NCBI GenBank assembly: GCA_021848865.1
Contig: JAJZTO010000196.1
Coordinates: 1 to 5,642, forward strand
Reading direction: 5' to 3'
DNA length: 5,642 nt
Source: Myxococcales bacterium
GTDB lineage: Bacteria > Myxococcota > Myxococcia > Myxococcales > Anaeromyxobacteraceae
The position numbers and the translations under genes were made by a program. Below, one piece after another: positions 5,413 through 5,642 of the stretch (position 1 is its first letter; each line of letters begins with the position of its first letter). The notes below the pieces were generated by a model, which saw only the letters and a program-made list of their open reading frames with translations, ran no database searches and was not told the origin of the DNA.

Positions 5413-5642
5413 TTATGGAAAGCCCGGCATCGGCGGAAAAGCGGCGGGATCAATGCCATTCGGCGTAATGACGATCCGGGTGGGGGAAACGTTCTTGCGC
5501 GCGATCATCTCGCCGAGCACGCCGGTAACGGTAAAAACCCGGTCGGCGGCGCGCCATACCCAGGCTTCGACGGCATGGGCGAGGCGGGCGAGCCGCAAGC
5601 CGCCGAAGCGGGTGCGTTCCTCGGCCAGCGGGGCGTTGACCT
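5413..5642 (-). CDS. glycosyltransferase family-4-type fragment, partial at both ends
   Basis: The minus-strand frame enters from the window edge and gives 75 visible residues before a TAA at 5415-5413. The order VNAPLAEERTRFGG, then AVEAWVWRAADRVFTVT, then VSPTRIVITPNGID is the middle of a GT-B fold glycosyltransferase of the GT4 type. It covers the end of the N-terminal Rossmann domain and the linker into the C-terminal domain. The C-terminal domain, which binds the nucleotide sugar (usually about 180 more residues with an E-x7-E motif), is missing: the protein stops 13 residues after NGID. Such enzymes act at the cytoplasmic membrane face in polysaccharide or lipid glycosylation. GC here is about 67% by my count over 5401-5642, against about 73% in neighbouring rho. 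This is a broken gene or one side of an assembly join. Confidence 0.8.
   Translation of the reverse strand, partial: VNAPLAEERTRFGGLRLARLAHAVEAWVWRAADRVFTVTGVLGEMIARKNVSPTRIVITPNGIDPAAFPPMPGFP

Noticed and set aside
5397..5413. Plus-strand intrinsic terminator (hairpin followed by CTTTT)
   Set aside because: The stem is only 5 bp and no plus-strand gene ends nearby. It is recorded as an inverted repeat at the junction instead.
4140..5459. 439-codon minus-strand frame over rho
   Set aside because: It is a shifted reading of rho; all recognisable Rho motifs are in the other frame.

Overview
The window comes from a GC-rich (roughly 70% or more), Gram-negative bacterium. Two secreted small outer-membrane-type proteins, a very GC-biased codon use, a divergent Rho and a receiver/HD-GYP regulator together suggest a Myxococcota/Deltaproteobacteria-like genome, perhaps near Anaeromyxobacter. 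This placement is an inference from protein style, not from a marker gene.

Layout. Bases 1-361 hold a non-coding 156-bp tandem repeat (two full copies and one 49-bp partial copy) built around GC-rich palindromes, of REP/REPIN type. Bases 400-1765 hold a divergent pair of small exported beta-barrel-type proteins, one on each strand, around a 109-bp shared control region. Bases 1762-4093 hold a minus-strand cluster: a receiver/HD-GYP response regulator, then a small cysteine-rich zinc-ribbon protein, then exonuclease III (xthA). The last two overlap by ATGA. The xthA gene converges on the second outer-membrane gene, and both stop codons lie in one CTAG. Bases 4226-5320 and a little beyond hold a transcription termination factor Rho on the minus strand whose visible part lacks the N-terminal domain. 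Bases 5413-5642 hold a piece of a family-4-type glycosyltransferase on the minus strand, cut by a stop just after its PNGID motif and open at the window edge.

How the parts relate. The HD-GYP regulator (predicted cyclic-di-GMP phosphodiesterase), zinc-ribbon protein and xthA may be co-transcribed, and rho lies upstream on the same strand. The outer-membrane pair probably forms a separate envelope locus. I see no functional link between the two groups.

The main anomaly is at about 5376-5415, where a Rho gene without its beginning meets a glycosyltransferase gene without its end, together with a drop in GC. This is either a real rearrangement or an assembly chimera. I found no convincing defence system, CRISPR array, tRNA, rRNA or transposase.
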